From the NCBI GenBank assembly GCA_019137255.1, contig WPDH01000027.1, forward strand, positions 496,001-560,000: DNA of 64,000 bases. Direction: 5' to 3'. How positions within the stretch are numbered: position 1 is the first letter of the stretch; every line of letters starts with the position of its first letter. The stretch is from Corinectria fuckeliana (Eukaryota; Ascomycota; Sordariomycetes; Hypocreales; Nectriaceae). Of the stretch, positions 12,111 through 23,684 are shown in pieces. The notes under the pieces were generated by a model. That model saw nothing but the letters and a program-made list of their open reading frames with translations, had not been told where the DNA came from and ran no database searches. Made by a program: the position numbers and the translations under genes.

Positions 12111-12449
12111 TCACATTGCAGGAGCCTTTCAAGTTCTTCTACACTCCTCGGTTGGGCCATCGGGTATTGCTATACTCCATCGATGCTTAGTGGATGGAAA
12201 ACAGACCCAGACCGGACGTCGCACTTTATGGAAATGCGTTACGAGGGGCGACTACTATCTGAGTAATGTGCAACCTGGGGAATGAGTCCCTCCGCGTCTA
12301 CATGGGTGGGACTTTTATGACCGAAAAAAAAAGCAAAGCAAAGCATGAAAGCAAGGTATGGATGGCTGACGCAGTGAGTTCAAGGGCTGCCCCAGGAAAA
12401 AAGTTGGTGGTCATTAATAAGTCTATACGAGTATTTACTGCCCCCCGTT
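12111..12449. other. intergenic, no gene seen
   Basis: The region lies between the decayed phosphotransferase gene and the 3' end of smp3. It may hold further eroded coding sequence from the pseudogene (the stretch to about 12250 keeps a similar base composition), but I could not assign it. An A-rich tract lies near 12324-12335. Confidence 0.4.
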
Positions 12450-14302
12450 TCAATTCGGGCAGCTTTTGGTGACTCTCCAAGCAACCAGACCTCGACGTCC
12501 AACAACTCTTGATAGAGTGTTCCAAACGCCATCGTCTTCAAAGTCCAAATCATCCAGGTTCAAGTGCCGCCTATAACGCCAAACCTCCCTAAATCGCAGT
12601 CCTTCCAGCCCCTTGTTGGGAAGATAAGGGTCAAGCCACGCCGCTGATGCTGGCGCCATTAGGTACGTGCCGTTCTTCTCCTTCAAATACTCTTGATTCC
12701 GCCGATCGGCCGGGGTGTCGCAAGTCGCAAGCTGGAACAGCTGCTCGAGCAGCGAATCGCCCTTCATGCCCATCACGTCCCTCGTTGTGAGGACCTCGTT
12801 CTTGCCGTTAAGTAGCCATATTGGTGGGGTATACGTCTTCCACCAAATGGCTTGAGTTGCATCTGGTTGCTGGCTTAGAAAAACCTGTCCTGGTACCACA
12901 CCTCCCTGGTGGTAGATGCCCATCAAAAGCCCTAGGAAGAGGTTGAAAACAATCCAAGCCGCCAACCAGATGCGCAACACGATTTTGTTTCTGGGCATGT
13001 GGATGGACGAGAGAAGCAGAGGGACAGTTGGTAAAAGGAACCGCGCCTCTTGGTGTTGGAAGGCTGATAAGACGAAGAGGCCCGAAATCGCCGAGTATAG
13101 TCGTAGGGAGAAGTCCGGCTTGAAAACGAGTAGCGCTACTGCGGGACCTAGCAGTAGTGGCAAGTTTGCGACCAGGTGCTGATACCATGGATGGAGACCA
13201 TGCTGAGCTAGGTTCTCGGTCGCTGAGTTGTAGAGCAAGTTGTTGAGCGGCGTGAATACGGGCTTGTTAATTAGACCGGCCCAGGTAACGGGCTCAGGGA
13301 GGTAGAATGCGGTATCTAGCGCAACGGCGATTACTGTAGTCGTAATAGCAGACAGAACCAGGGCTGCAAGAGATGCGGGCCTGCACGAGTTAGTCGTGGG
13401 TTTTCTCACATGACAAGCATGTCTGACGAGTCCCTCACCTTTTCCAGAATACGGGGATCAGGCGAAGCCCAGGGATGAAGAGAAATGCCGGGAAAGTGAT
13501 TCGGTTGAAGACCCCAAAGACGGCAACTATTCCAAGTACGGTGGAGGATAGAACACATGATCGTTGCTGCGTGTTGGGTTTGTCAGCTGACTTGTGCTGC
13601 AGGTACAAAAAGTTCGAGGCACACGAACCCGTGCATCAGCGAGACGCTGAATCAGGACAAGACTCCATGCGACCACCAGCGTTTCCACCGAGTTGGAGAA
13701 AGTATGGGTCTGGTACGTCCAGGTCACGTAGGAAGAGGCGACCAGCAGGACAGCAACGCGGCGCTGCCTAGGTGACTGGATCAACTCGTGAAGCGCCCAA
13801 TCCTCCAAAACGAAGCTGATGACGAACATGAGGACGCGGAGGGTCCAAAAGACTGCGATGGGGGGGATCTCGCCATCTTTTCCGTTGCCGATCCATAGCC
13901 ATCGGAGCAGGAGCATTGGGAGACCGTAGACGGGCCATAATGGGAAGACGCTTCGGATGGGGTTCTCGCTCGTGAATTCCCAGGTGTGTCGGACTGGGTA
14001 GCTGAAGATTTGGCCTATTCACGGAAAGGTCTCATGGTTAGCAACCGCTCTTCGCGAAAGTAGAGGGCGGCGCAAGCTGAAGGGAGGCGCATGTTGCTGG
14101 GAGCTTAGCTAGCTCTGCGAAAGCAAGGAGCCATGTTCGCACGCCAGCGGCCCCACGACAGCGCACAATGCGGAAGAGAAGGCAATGGCGTACCTGCGAT
14201 GACCTCGGGGCCTTGAAAGTTCTCGTCCGGGTGTAGATAGCTGGGTGACAAGGCAAACCACAGCCGGATGAGGATGAGAAAAAGATACACACGCCGCCAC
14301 AT
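12450..14302 (-). CDS. smp3: GPI mannosyltransferase 4 (Smp3 / PIG-Z type, GT22 family)
   Basis: Four exons: 14302..14194, 14014..13623, 13566..13439, 13380..12450, total 1560 nt, 519 aa. Smp3 adds the fourth, side-branching mannose to the GPI anchor core in the ER lumen, a step essential in yeast. The N-terminus MWRRVYLFLILIRLWFALSPSYLHPDENFQGPEVIAG carries the family's HPDE motif (residues 24-27). It is followed by GQIFSYPVRHTWEFTSENPIRSVFPLWPVYGLP, FGVFNRITFPAFLFIPGLR and HQEARFLLP, the second conserved GT22 motif. Several hydrophobic membrane segments are visible. The start is the only in-frame ATG before the motif. The donor of intron 2 (gtgcct, 13622..13567) was chosen by phase and a CTGAC branch site and is the least certain junction. 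The 179-bp first intron (14193..14015) is long for this window. Confidence 0.9.
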
Positions 14303-17300
14303 ATTTCGTCTAGCAGAGAGAAGCTGACGGAGCAAGCATGAGCTTAGAAGCAGGTCGCAACTGCATCTGCAACCGTAACTGTAGCGGTAGCTGTAGCTGT
14401 AACAAAGCGAAGAGCTGATCGTAAAGCAGCCAGGTTTCGAGCTGCCCGGCGCAAGTTGCGCGTGTACGAGCGACGCAGGGGAGGTAGCGTTCGGCGACGA
14501 GGGGGCGGTCGGAGCTTGTTCTAGGAGTTGGAGACGTGGCGCGCCAGACAGTCAGGAGTCGTTACAAACAAGCTATAATAGGTGGCGGCTTGAGCTCGGG
14601 AAGGTGAAGGGAGGCGTTGAAGAAGAATTAAGTTAGGTTCTGTAACGGCGCTGGAAAGGTTAGGAAGGCAAGGAAATAATTAGAAGGGAAAAAAAATTAG
14701 AAAGAAGAGAAGGCAAAGAGAGAGGATTGCAGGGTGTAATTATCACATTGGTTGGGAGGGGAGGATCAATGGGGATTTCGGGGCTCGCCCGCACCCAGAC
14801 ACGCCCAGAACAACACCAACACTAACACCAACACCAGCACCACGCACACCACCACTGCCGTCTGCCGTGTGCAGCGATGGCCCAAAGCAGACCTGCTAAG
14901 CTAAGCCCATGGCCAAGACAGTTAACGGACAGGGGGCAAGGAGGTTTCCAGCCGCTCATGGATTCGCAACGGTCCAGTGGGAGACGGCACCGGCGCCTGG
15001 GGTGGATGGAACCACGGATGGAGACGCCGCCTCCCCCGATTCTCCATGAGTCCCATCCACGAGTTTCCTCGAACGAATCCGCCACAGCGGGAGGGCCGCT
15101 AGAAGGCCTCCATCGCCGGCTTCCACCACTCTCTAGCCCAGCCCGGCCCAGCCCGGTGCTTGGGTGACCTCCCCAGCACCTACCACAGGCTCTCGGGAGC
15201 CCTGGAACCTTTCCCCTAGAGCCCTGGAGCCATTGAAGTGACTAGGTGGTCCAGCCGGGAAGCCCCCCTGAAGCCCTGATGGCTCATGCTAGAGCCGTTG
15301 GCGCTAAACCGATTGCGGCCAAGATCTGAGCTCCGCGGCCACTGATAGGCGGGCCGCTAGCATTGACCCAGGTATTTCCCAGGCCGGTGGTAATCTTGGG
15401 CAATTAGAAATCGAAGTGCCCCGTACCCATGGCCTGTTCTTGGGTCTCCCTGCAAACACGTGTTGGCCTCCTATTTTGCCATCCAGCGCACAGCCGGGGC
15501 ATCACCCGATTCCTCTGCAGTCAAGCACGCACTCACGCACTCCGCAAACACGCAAATTACATAAGACCACATACAGTATTCGTACATTTTCTTCTGTATG
15601 TACTTGACACACCTACCGCTCCGAGGCGGTCGGGGGGCGTGCTGCAAGTCTGCGAGACCTTCCCTTTTCCTCCCGGATACTAATACTAATACGAATCGCC
15701 CCCTGTCGGGCCGTTAACGCGAGGATGGGCTGGCTGGCTGGCTGCGTGTTCATCGATCGATGCCGGTGCCAGTTGCCTGCCCCATGCCATGCCTGACGCC
15801 TCGATGCTCTGCATGCCGATGCTTATCTGGGCTGCCACCACCGCCTTTGTTGGACGATTTGGCCTGTCAATCATGATTCCAGTGTACGACAGAGGAACGC
15901 CGGTAGCTGCAAGCCGATTCTAGTAGAGACAGCCTCTAGCTTACGGAACTCTGCCGAGCAAAGAAGGCCGAGTCCCTCCCTCCCTCGACCCCCGATCCGA
16001 TCCATTCGACCCTCTTTGGCGGATGGGGGCGGGGACGGATATCTGACGATGCTTGCGTTAACTTGCTGCCGTTCTCAATTGAGACAGTGGAGGCGTAACT
16101 GTCATCCGTCATGTCTCAGGGGATCTGGCCGGGACATTCCAGCATCCAACATGCTCTGACGGCGGGGCCATATCGTGGCTTGTTTCCAGGCACAAGGGTT
16201 TGGCAGGGCTGACGCATTCGGTGATGACTGCCACCCCCAGCAAACTCGCCCCCCACGGAAAACACAAAACCAGCATATCATCCGTTTTGCCCGTTGCCCG
16301 TTGCAATGTTTCGGGTTCATCACCCGAGGAATGCACGTTCCCCGTCAATCTTCTCCATACTACTCGGCGAATGCTTGTCTTTGTCGTCTATTCGTTCAGG
16401 TAGCGAGCTTCATGTTTATGTCATCAGGCAGGACTAAATTGCAGCAATGACAAAGAACACTGGCAAACCTGGACAAGCCTTTTGCTTTTATTAGATGTAC
16501 AGACCTCTCAAAGAGTAGCTGACTAATAAGATTGACAAGGACGCTGCTGTTGTTCGGACTCCCTACGAAGTTCTAAGGACGTAGCTACTAGTAATCGCTT
16601 GTTTCTCGTTGCTAGCCTTGTTAGTAGCGGGGCGCCCAAGCATACTGGAGTGCCTGTGACGCATGCAGCCTTGTGGTACATTGTGATAGAATCACCGCGA
16701 TAAAAGTGCGACAATTGTCCCTTTCACTCACAAACAAAAAGCATGCATCGAAGGGCTGAGACGGCGGAGGCGTAGGAGGCCGGGCGGGCAGTGATTTACC
16801 GTTCTCGAGGTAAACAGTACTAGTTTAGTGTGCGAGTCGATGTTCCGAGTTTGTTCATTCGAGTTTTCTATTCATGTTGAAAAGGCAGCCAACGGTGCAG
16901 GTGGCGGCTCAGAAGCCGCCTCCGTGCGCGAAGGCAACAGTGCCGTCTAACCCCACTGCACGTACGGCTGACTGCCTGTGATCAAAACCAACAAGCTCCC
17001 CCGGATGAACTAGCTTTTACTCTTTGTTCCTTCCATCATTCGTTTCTTTATCCCAGGTTGCTCTATTTAAGACGCAAACCCCCGAGGATCAAACGCACGA
17101 CTTTCTACAACAACAACACTCTTCGCAAACAACACCGCATCGCTTCCTCTCGCAGGCTTCCACTCTGATTCACTAGTATCTACACTACAGTACACTCCCA
17201 TTGCACCTACCCCACCACTTAGGTACGTTAGGCTGCCCTGGTTGGTCCTTAGCCCCGCGCTCTCAAGACCCCGCAGAAACTGGCATCTTCCTCTGACCAA

Positions 17301-17430
17301 CCTCCAACCTCCAACCTCCACCCTTCCATCAAACTGCACGTCAAGCATCACTTCGTCTGCATCGCTTCCAAACTTACACGTCGCTCACACTTCATCTCCT
17401 CCGGTAGAAGTTTCTTCGCAGCCCATCAAA
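14303..17430. other. 3.1-kb intergenic region, upstream of both smp3 and skp1
   Basis: No conserved frame is recognised on either strand. It contains a (GGCT)n tract at about 15728-15744, an A/G-rich stretch at 14685-14725 and, next to skp1, a pyrimidine-rich leader with a TATA-like TATTTAA at 17064. The short frames here are scattered and show no family resemblance. It is likely promoter and leader sequence for the two divergent genes. Confidence 0.5.
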
Positions 17431-18130
17431 ATGGCCGACAGCGGCTCCGCACAGAAGGTCTGGTTGGCCTCCAACGACAGCGCTACCATCGAAGTCGGTA
17501 AGCTTGCGACACGATTCCCACGGGCCTACTCGCCTCATTATCGCTTACACGCTGACTAATAACCTAGATCGCGTCGTCGCCGAGCGTTCAATGCTCATCA
17601 AGAACATGCTGGAGGACGTCGGCGACGATAGTATCCGCCAGGACAACCCCATTCCCATCCCGAACGTACGTTTTCCACCCCGCCCTTGTCACTCTGACGT
17701 TGCTGACTCGTCATCTCTAGGTTAACGAGGCTGTGCTCCGAAAGGTCATCGAATGGTGCGAGCACCACCGAAACGATCCCCCCCAGGCTCAGGACGACGA
17801 GTCCGACGCTCGCAAGAAGACGACCGATATCGAGGAGTGGGACCAGAAATTTATGCAGGTTGACCAGGAAATGCTTTTCGAGATCATTCTGGTATGCTAC
17901 GCCTACACATGATGTTTGCCGCACGACAGGTTCAGCTAACCATGTAAATATAGGCATCCAACTACCTTGACATCAAGCCCCTTCTCGATGTCGGCTGCAA
18001 GACTGTTGCCAACATGATCAAGGGCAAGTCTCCTGAGGAGATCCGCAAGACGTTCAACATCACAAACGACTTTACGCCTGAGGAGGAGGAGCAGATCCGT
18101 CGTGAGAACGAGTGGGCCGAGGACCGTTAA
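17431..18130 (+). CDS. skp1: Skp1, adaptor of SCF ubiquitin ligases
   Basis: Four exons: 17431..17497, 17568..17665, 17721..17891, 17954..18130, total 513 nt, 170 aa, the normal fungal Skp1 length. The protein reads VWLASNDSATIEVDRVVAERSMLIKNMLEDVG (BTB/POZ-like N-terminal fold), [89 protein letters not shown]; the last block is the F-box-binding C-terminus ending in the usual WAEDR. Skp1 bridges cullin-1 to F-box proteins. In filamentous fungi the orthologue (SconC) also acts in sulfur regulation. Introns are 70, 55 and 62 bp, with textbook branch sites (CTGACTAAT before the second exon). Confidence 0.97.
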
Positions 18131-19013
18131 ATATGGCATCAGGGCTTACAGCTCTCTCGTCACCGTCTAAGCTTACCTCGGGTTAGTCCGCGTGTGACCA
18201 AGAGGCCGTAGTTATGCAATGCTGTATTGCAATGGCGTTGGTTCAGCTTCTTGGGACATTTCTTAAATTGCGTTAGTACGGAAAGACCGGCATACTTGCT
18301 GAGGCACCGTCGGGTCTGTCGGTTGAGCTCTCTAGACTTTAGTTTTTATACGAAAACGATCCATTAATGTCACACTTGAACTCCGAGCGTAGCCATGTAA
18401 AAGTTCAGTCACTAACTGCTCCAGCAGCCACTTGAGAAACTCGACCACGTGTATTTATTCATACCCGCAACTCCAGCGTGCAGATACCCGAGGTGCTGTC
18501 ATAGCGTCGGAGTGATGCGAAGACTGCCACGAGGTTCGATCCTGACCAAGGCAGTCTCGGTTGACTCAGTAAGGCACCACGGCTCCGGGCGTGCTCGAAA
18601 CGCATGTAAGTCAACTCAAAGTTCACAAGGAGGTGACGAGATGGTGCTGAAGGTTCAGGCCCATATTGACGGGGCATCAAAGTCTTTGCATTCCTTTCCC
18701 TATGACCGACCGTGACATGCAGTAAACGCAATAATCGAGAAACACCAGGCAACCGGCCCATCCCATGCACAGATCACACCCCCAAAGCCATGGCTATTCC
18801 CCTCCGCTTCCGTCACATCTCCGTGATACCATGGCAAGAAGTCGGGTGTCGATCCAGAGGCTCGGAAATGGACGATTTTGAGCATTTAGATACCCAGACG
18901 GGTCTTGCGCCAGTGCCTTCGCTTGGCATTGTAGCTGCATCATACATGTTAGTCAACGGGCTCGTTCTAGGATAATGTCATCCCCGGGGGGGGGGGGGGG
19001 GGGGGTTTTTGNN

Positions 19014-19053
<40 letters not shown>

Positions 19054-20503
19054 TATTGTGTGCGGGTGGAAAGGGATTTCGTGAGAGCATCGTGTATCGA
19101 GGACGGGGTAATCGCTAAGGGAGGAAAAACGCACCGAATGTTGTTGTCAGTTCGGAGCCTAATCCATTGCGGAACCGGGCGGTTCTGCTTCTGGGCCTTG
19201 GCCAGCTTCTGCTTGGTTCGGAAAGACTTGTGGCTCTGGAGAGAAAGATTTCATCAGCATCCAATTCGGCAAATCTCAGCGCAGCCCACGCCAACGACGA
19301 CGACGCAGTTCCACGGCAGACGGCGCATCGGCCGCGCGCATGGTCGTCGACGGGTGTGGGCGTGCTTCTGGGGCGTTGGGGGTGGGCATACAGGCATCTT
19401 GTTGACGTTGCTTGACGAGTCGATCGGTGGTGGTGATGATTTGCGAGGAGTTGAGACGTCAAAGAATTTTGGCCCGCACGCGCACCAGAGGGCGTAAAGC
19501 CCTAGCGAGAGGGGCCCGGCTGTGGGTTCGTGGCTTGTGGCTGGAGAGAATGTGTGGCGGTGGAAAGTTCTTGCCTGAGGTATCACAACGCACCCATGCT
19601 GCTCCACCCGTGCTCCCGTGCTCCGCTGGTGTTGAGCTTTGGTCATCAGCTGCGAGCCTACCAGCAAACAAGGTTTGGGGTGACAAAATACCTAAAGCGA
19701 CTGAATGCTGGGGGCCTCTCTTCCTAGTGGTGGTGCAGTCTTTATGACGAGATCCTAACAAGGTGCACAGAGGTTCTTGCTTCATTATGCCTTGTTCGAA
19801 GCCCCTATTTTCGATCTATTCTCAGCCACAAATAAAACCAAGCGACGGACTGAGGCTCATGATGGTACCTACCTACTTACTTAGGTACTACCTACTCAGA
19901 TGGTACCTCCCAAGTGACGTCTGTGTCTTGGAGCCCGTGGCCTCCGGACCCAGTGGTCATGGGGCTTCTGCCATGAACCGCTCAATCCAAAAAAGACCTG
20001 CAGTTTGCTTGTCTGACCAGCTAGCGGAGTTTGCTAATAAACATGTCAACAAGAACTAGACCTATGTGTTTGGTCTAGTATTCTCTAACGAGAGCAAACA
20101 GCCCACTTCATTGAGAAAGTTGGGGTCCCGACAGCGAGTTACAGGGAGTGCAGCGCCCTGCGCAGCGCCGTGCAGCAGCAAACCGTTCGGGTTATTTTGT
20201 CGAGCGCTTGGACCAGCGTCAAGGACCGCCCACGTCCTTTCGAATGCATTGGAGGTCCAGAAAAGGGGACCATCTTCCCATTAATTAGTAAAGCAAAGCC
20301 GCCTTCGACTTCCTTGCCACGACGACCTTTTGAAAAGCTTACCACGACGATCACGACGACAACAACAGCGGCGATAAACCATCCCGCCCGCGACTAGTTC
20401 ACCGAAACGTGCGAGCTCGATCCTACTCTCACAAAGCGAATCACTACCGAGTTTCCAACTTGACGCATCCCGGGAGGATCTGTCACATTATAAACTATTC
20501 ATC
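18131..20503. other. 2.4-kb intergenic region with a poly-G assembly join
   Basis: No gene is recognised. It contains the homopolymer/NN join at 18986-19052 and a cluster of GGTACCTACCTA / TTAGGTAC elements at about 19866-19915. The frame starting inside the poly-G is an artefact (glycine run). Confidence 0.5.
18986..19052. repeat. poly-G tract interrupted by NN (assembly join)
   Basis: A run of 20 G (18986-19005), then TTTTTG, two N (19012-19013) and 39 G (19014-19052). The N pair inside a homopolymer marks an unresolved join rather than a biological element. Confidence 0.85.
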
Positions 20504-21317
20504 ATGGGCGCGGGCATGTCATGGCTGTCCGGCCTGATGTGGGCAAAGAAGGAGATCCGCATATTGATCCTGGGTCTGGTACGATGGCGTCTCTGCCGGG
20601 CAGCTTGGGCACGAGCGCTAACCAGTCGGCGTCGCAGGATAACGCAGGCAAGACGACGCTGCTATACAGGTTGAAGGTTCGGGAGACATCTATGCGCAAT
20701 CGCTGACCAAGAACTCTGCTAATCGAGCTCATCTAGGTCGGCGAAGTCGTCACCACTATCCCTACCATTGGTTTCAACGTCGAGTCCGTCACGTACAAGA
20801 ACCTCAACTTCAACGTTTGGGTACGCAGCCTCAGCTGGAACGCGATTGGGAGACCGTGATCCCACGATGCTAACGCACGATTTACTGCAGGATCTTGGCG
20901 GCCAAACCAGCATCCGACCTTACTGGCGGTGCTATTACGCCAACACGGCAGCCGTCATCTTCGTCGTGGACTCTACCGATATCGAGCGATTACAGACGGC
21001 CTCAGAGGAGCTCTCAGCCATGTTGAACGAGGAGGAGCTGAAGGATGCGGCGCTGCTGGTCTTCGCCAACAAGCAGGACCAGCCTGGCGCCAAGGGTGCG
21101 GGTGAGATCTCAGAGGCGCTGCGCCTAGGTGAGCTGCGCGACCGCAACTGGAGCATCATGGCCTGCTCGGCTGTCGACGGAAGCGGTGTGAATGAGGGCA
21201 TGGACTGGCTCGTGGTAAGTAATCCCCCTTACTCTCTGGGTTTCCCTCCAGATACCCTCATGGATGTGCTTTGCTAACCGGACATGTCTCCAGCAAACCG
21301 TATCGCAGGAGCTCTAA
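20504..21317 (+). CDS. arl1: ADP-ribosylation factor-like GTPase Arl1
   Basis: Five exons: 20504..20578, 20638..20676, 20737..20820, 20891..21214, 21294..21317, total 546 nt, 181 aa. The spliced protein begins MGAGMSWLSGLMWAKKEIRILILGL and has Gly2 for N-myristoylation, the P-loop GLDNAGKTT at residues 24-32, switch 1 TTIPTIGFNVESVTYKNLNFNVW, switch 2 WDLGGQTSIRPYWRCYY, the guanine-specificity motif NKQD and a final CSAVDGSG...DWLVQTVSQEL. VTYKNLNFNVWDLGGQTSIRPYWRCYY is typical of Arl1 rather than Arf1 or Arl3. Arl1 recruits GRIP-domain golgins to the trans-Golgi. Introns are 59, 60, 70 and 79 bp. The start ATG follows an A/T-rich leader (attcatcATGg). Confidence 0.95.
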
Positions 21318-23684
21318 GCGAGGATGACGATTTACCCGCCCAGTCGGCCTTGTACAACAACGAAATGATGATACTACTACCTCACGGTTCCGTCGCATCT
21401 GGGTAGACAGCGTATATGGAGAGACCAGTACATCTAGGCGTCCGGGGAAGGAGAAAATTTGGAACCGATTCCGGGGACTGACCGAACCGTGGTTTGGTTG
21501 CTCATGAGAAGGATGGACCGCGTGCGCTGGTGTTGCAGTGGCATGCGATAGTAAGAATTTTTAATAATATATATACCCAGAGACGTGTGTCCTGGCTACC
21601 TATGATTCTCATTCAAAGGTTCCTTGTCCACTTGGACCGAGTAGGTCGGTTTCTTCGAAAATGTTCGTCCCGGTTAGGAACCGATGTTCTCTCTTGGTCC
21701 TCCACATTGCTCCCAGTTGCAGGAGTTATGAATCACGAACGGGGCTGAGCAGGACTGAAGGTCAAACCCAGCCAGAAGTTGATTTGATAGTAGACAGATA
21801 GAAAAAGAGGAGCAAATTACGGGAGATACTAGTACTGCGGAAATGTGGCAGTTCTCGGGCTAAATAGGAGACAACAGACAGATTGAAGCCAAGGTCTGGT
21901 CTAAGTAGCTGAAGCCGAGTCACATCTGCGTCCCATACTAGTAGTGGCAATGAAAGTACGTGGTATTAGAAGAGAGGCAACGGCTACTAAACTAGATTCC
22001 GAACGTTTGCCATTCCGCTCCAACTACGTGCCTGGTTGTAGGAGCAGAGCATCAGTAAGCTCTGACAGTACGGCGCGTGGCAGTTCGCGTTCCTGCCAGT
22101 TTTGACACCAGCGAGTGCGATTCCGCAATGTAAGGTACCAAACTAAAGGAGGACAAAAGTACTTGTCAACCTAGCAGATGGTACTGCTCAATGAATCATG
22201 TTCGAGGGTTGTGTAAGAGGAAACTCCAGGGCTGAACGAATCGTTTTCGCAGTCGGCTATTGCTACCCATACTTGTAGTAATTCTACCAACATTTCGAGA
22301 CAAAATGGATGCCAAATAATCTGGGCCTCACTTCTACATAGGTACTTGTTAATCTACCTTCCTGGAGAAGTCTCCGCCTGCTTCCGGAGATGGAATCTGA
22401 CCAGAAGCTAAGACGATGATCTCGGCGTCTGGAGGAAACAGGGCGCCTATCACAGTTTACCGGGGCTTCGTTTAGCACAGTTGCCGGGGGCGCTGACGCT
22501 AAACAGTGATGTCAGCCACTTGCCTCTTCTGTCAGGATTGCGAACAGAAATTGTACATAGCGGCAGTTGACAAATCCAATTGGCGGGCAAGCTTCGGGGT
22601 TTCAACTGTGTAATTCAGAGTTTCTCGGGAAGAGCATCGGCTGGAAGCGGCGTGTGATAGTGGCGCTTTGTCACTTTGGGGGCTTCAACGTCATTGACGA
22701 CACGAAAGGTGTGGTGATGAGGAATCATTGAGAATGTGATACGTATCGATGGAGAATCATACAGTGCGCAGTTCCCCACATGGCCCGGTCGCAGCACAAC
22801 AAGCGGTTTTGCGTTTTGCTGAGTGATCATTGCATTAAAGGTGACGTCGAGGTAGCTAACCACAGGCAGGCCGGCCGGTTGCCTTGGCCCCCGAGGGGAA
22901 TAATACACGGAATGCCTCCACCAACTAACCAGGGCCCGCTCAATGTGTGTCGCGAGTGAAAGCCAGTAGCGGTCAAGGTTGACAAATTGCGAAATCGTGA
23001 GCGGATCAGCCGTTATTCCATGCCATCGATATTATTTTCCTGCGAGAAAAATAGTACAGGCGAGCACGGCGGGTGCCCGGAGGTTGCAACGGCGGGATAT
23101 GCGGCGAGGCGGCGGGAGGCGGCGGGACCTGCGGCGTGGGATGCGGCGCCGGTACATAGAGCAGCAAAAGAAGAGGCAAGCAAGCGAGGCAATCTGTACA
23201 CGCAACCCCGTTAGTCGTGCGTTCATCGTTTTAGTCATCGAGCTCGCATTTATCTCAGCCTTGATTGGCGTAGGCTCCACTGCAGGTTCTCTTGACCAGC
23301 TCAGCCATGCCCAAAAGGAAACTCGGCTCCCACGGACATGGCTCGGCGTGCGTCCCCCGCGCCGGCTCGCACGTACTGTACGGCGATACTGTACGGAGCA
23401 TGGCAACCCCGACGGAGGGGGAGGTACTATTACAGCGAGAGCAGAGGCAAGTGCGCAGAAGCTGCTACTATATAGATCCTGCGCTCTTCCTTCCCTCTCT
23501 GCCTTCAAACTATTGCCTTCCCTTCCCTCCCCCTCGTACTCTCCTGCCTCTCCTTCTCTCCTTCCCTAGGTAAATTGGGAATCAGACACAACCTGCCCGC
23601 CGGCTTCTCTCCGATAGCTCCCGCGCTCTCTTACTTCTCACTCCCATTCCCAACCTCGCCATCTTGTCTTCCTTCAACGTCAAA
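21318..23684. other. 2.4-kb intergenic region upstream of catalase
   Basis: No gene is recognised. The 3' half becomes G+C-rich, then pyrimidine-rich (23505-23570) towards the catalase ATG. Frames in 22980-23570 are Arg/Ala-rich shadows of that composition and do not resemble a protein family. Confidence 0.5.
23469..23475 (+). promoter_or_regulatory. TATA-like element upstream of catalase
   Basis: TATATAG lies about 215 bp before the catalase ATG and just upstream of a long CT-rich leader, the usual fungal core-promoter layout. It is assigned by sequence only. Confidence 0.45.

Noticed and set aside
18530..18545. GGTTCGATCC resembling a tRNA B box
   Set aside because: The flanking bases cannot form a T stem, and no A box or acceptor stem lies at the right distance.
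19009..19497. 162-codon frame beginning with a glycine run
   Set aside because: It starts inside the poly-G/NN join; the glycines are an artefact and the remainder has no protein-like features.
22979..23569. 196-codon frame upstream of catalase
   Set aside because: It lies in the promoter and CT-rich leader of catalase, has repetitive Arg-Arg and Ser/Pro composition, and ends where the leader does.
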